Positions 63,068 to 64,000 of a stretch of 64,000 nt of DNA are shown piece by piece. The stretch is from positions 1,574,501 through 1,638,500 of the forward strand of contig NC_022524.1 in assembly GCF_000473245.1 (NCBI RefSeq). The letters are read 5' to 3'. Position 1 is the stretch's first letter. Each line of letters opens with the position of its first letter. The translations under genes and the position numbers were made by a program. The notes under the pieces are model-generated. The model was not told the origin of the DNA and did no database searches. It was given only the letters and a program-made list of their open reading frames with translations. Source of the stretch: Bacillus infantis NRRL B-14911 (GTDB taxonomy: Bacteria; Bacillota; Bacilli; Bacillales; Cytobacillaceae).

Positions 63068-64000
63068 ATGAAAAGGCTTGCAAAATGGCGTCTTGCATCA
63101 TTGTTTGCAATTTTGACGCTCATTCTTTCCGGGTGCGGCGAACCGTTTTTGTCCACGCTTCAGCCTTCCGGGGAAGTTGCGAAAACGCAATATGACTTAA
63201 TGCTGCTGAGCACGGCGATTATGGTGGGAGTAATTGTCGTTGTCACGGTGCTTTTCCTGGTTGTTATTTTTAAGTTTCGCCGCAAAGACGAAAGAATTCC
63301 AAAACAGGTTGAAGGAAGTCACAAATTAGAAATCATCTGGACAGTTATTCCTATTCTTCTGCTTCTTGTTCTGACCGTTCCTACAGTAGCACAGACTTTC
63401 AAGCTTGCGGATGTTTCTCCAATGGAGAAAAAGAACGAAGAAGGGAAAACGGATGCATTGGTTGTCAATGTCCGTGCAAATCTTTACTGGTGGGAATTTG
63501 AGTATCCAAACCAGGAGATCATCACTGGGCAGGAACTTGTCGTTCCAACTGGTGAAAAGGTTTACTTTAATCTGAAGGCATCTGATGTTAAGCATTCATT
63601 CTGGGTCCCTGCAGTCGGGGGCAAGATGGATACGAACACTGATAATGTCAATAAGTTCTATCTGAAGTTCGATAAAGAGAGCTCTGATGTTGCAGGCGAT
63701 CTTTTTTACGGAAAATGTGCGGAGCTTTGCGGACCTTCACATGCTCTGATGGACTTCAAGGTGAAAGCAATCTCTGGCGAAGAGTTTGATCAGTGGGTTG
63801 CGGATATGCAGAATGCAGAAGAGCCTCAGCCTCAGTCAGAAGTTGCACAGCAGGGTCAGGAGATTTTTAACAACAGCTGTATCGGCTGTCACGCTGTGAC
63901 TCCTGTGGATGGAAGGCCGGAGCAGGCAAGGCAGGCTCCAAACCTTGCAAACTTTGGCGAGCGCGACCGCGTTGCCGGTATCCTGGATCACAATGAAAAA
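63068..64000 (+). CDS. ctaC: Cytochrome c oxidase subunit II, caa3 type (partial)
   Basis: The first 311 residues of ctaC; it continues past the window's right edge (B. subtilis protein 356). Lipoprotein signal with lipobox LSGC (Cys23), two membrane helices (about 42-68 and 85-107), then the cupredoxin domain with the CuA site KCAELCGPSHALM plus HSFWVP, and after residue 265 a fused cytochrome c domain starting CIGCH. The fused heme makes it a caa3 oxidase subunit. ATG at 63068 with GAGGGG 11 bases away, a long spacing. Confidence 0.95.
   Translation, partial: MKRLAKWRLASLFAILTLILSGCGEPFLSTLQPSGEVAKTQYDLMLLSTAIMVGVIVVVTVLFLVVIFKFRRKDERIPKQVEGSHKLEIIWTVIPILLLLVLTVPTVAQTFKLADVSPMEKKNEEGKTDALVVNVRANLYWWEFEYPNQEIITGQELVVPTGEKVYFNLKASDVKHSFWVPAVGGKMDTNTDNVNKFYLKFDKESSDVAGDLFYGKCAELCGPSHALMDFKVKAISGEEFDQWVADMQNAEEPQPQSEVAQQGQEIFNNSCIGCHAVTPVDGRPEQARQAPNLANFGERDRVAGILDHNEK

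Overview
The window is a stretch of core chromosome from a low-to-medium GC Bacillaceae (Bacillota). Most genes can be named by close protein resemblance, small-gene content and order to the Bacillus subtilis blocks ykuD-ykuT, yknUV, ykqB-rnjA-rpoY, ykrA-def-ykyA-pdhABCD-slp-SR1P-speA-yktABC and ylaF-ylaN-ftsW-pycA-ctaABC. It is not B. subtilis itself: blocks that lie apart there are joined here, several genes are added (C39 peptidase lipoprotein, MBL hydrolase, TSUP permease, cytochrome bd oxidase, BCCT transporter, nitronate monooxygenase, PPOX-fold protein), and the intergenic repeats differ. I infer a Cytobacillus/Mesobacillus-like genus, without proof. No rRNA, tRNA, prophage, transposase or CRISPR array is visible.

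Layout. 1-4.7 kb: a PadR/MFS operon with a perfect 17-bp inverted repeat as likely operator, then ykuD, ykuE (Tat-exported phosphoesterase) and fadH behind a FadR-like box. 4.7-15.8 kb: C39 lipoprotein, ykuI (EAL), small membrane and secreted proteins, ykuJ, an unannotated-size zinc-ribbon gene, darB, ccpC with a CcpC-type dyad in its promoter, dapH-dapL and ykuT. 15.9-26.2 kb: heterodimeric ABC exporter yknUV, DUF4349 lipoprotein, cytochrome bd-type oxidase ythAB, ktrC, and rnjA-rpoY on the other strand. 27-36.4 kb: a 23-codon basic peptide gene, EamA transporter, ykrA, def, a YjcZ-type sporulation peptide, ykyA and the pyruvate dehydrogenase operon pdhABCD with a long structured leader. 36.4-47.5 kb: slp, BCCT betaine transporter, polysaccharide deacetylase, DUF1885, the dual-function SR1-like RNA encoding SR1P, speA, nitronate monooxygenase, yktA, yktB, ykzI, yktC and GNAT. 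47.5-64 kb: ylaF, typA, ylaH, ylaI, ylaJ, ylaK, ylaL, ylaN, ftsW, pycA, divergent ctaA and ctaB, and the start of ctaC, which runs off the window.

Functionally the window is centred on pyruvate and respiration: PDH makes acetyl-CoA, PycA makes oxaloacetate, CcpC would repress the first TCA genes, CtaA/B supply heme A and CtaC is part of a caa3 oxidase, with a bd-type quinol oxidase as alternative. Two c-di-AMP targets (DarB, KtrC) are present with PycA, which DarB is known to stimulate in B. subtilis. SR1P and RNase J1, physical partners through GapA in B. subtilis, are both encoded here.

The most interesting unexplained structure is non-coding. A modular palindromic repeat family occurs as eight units at four intergenic loci; its inner hairpins have different stem sequences but mostly keep the same seven-base loop, AAAGAAC, which is a covariation signature. 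A second MITE-like palindromic family has two copies. Many genes start at TTG or GTG.
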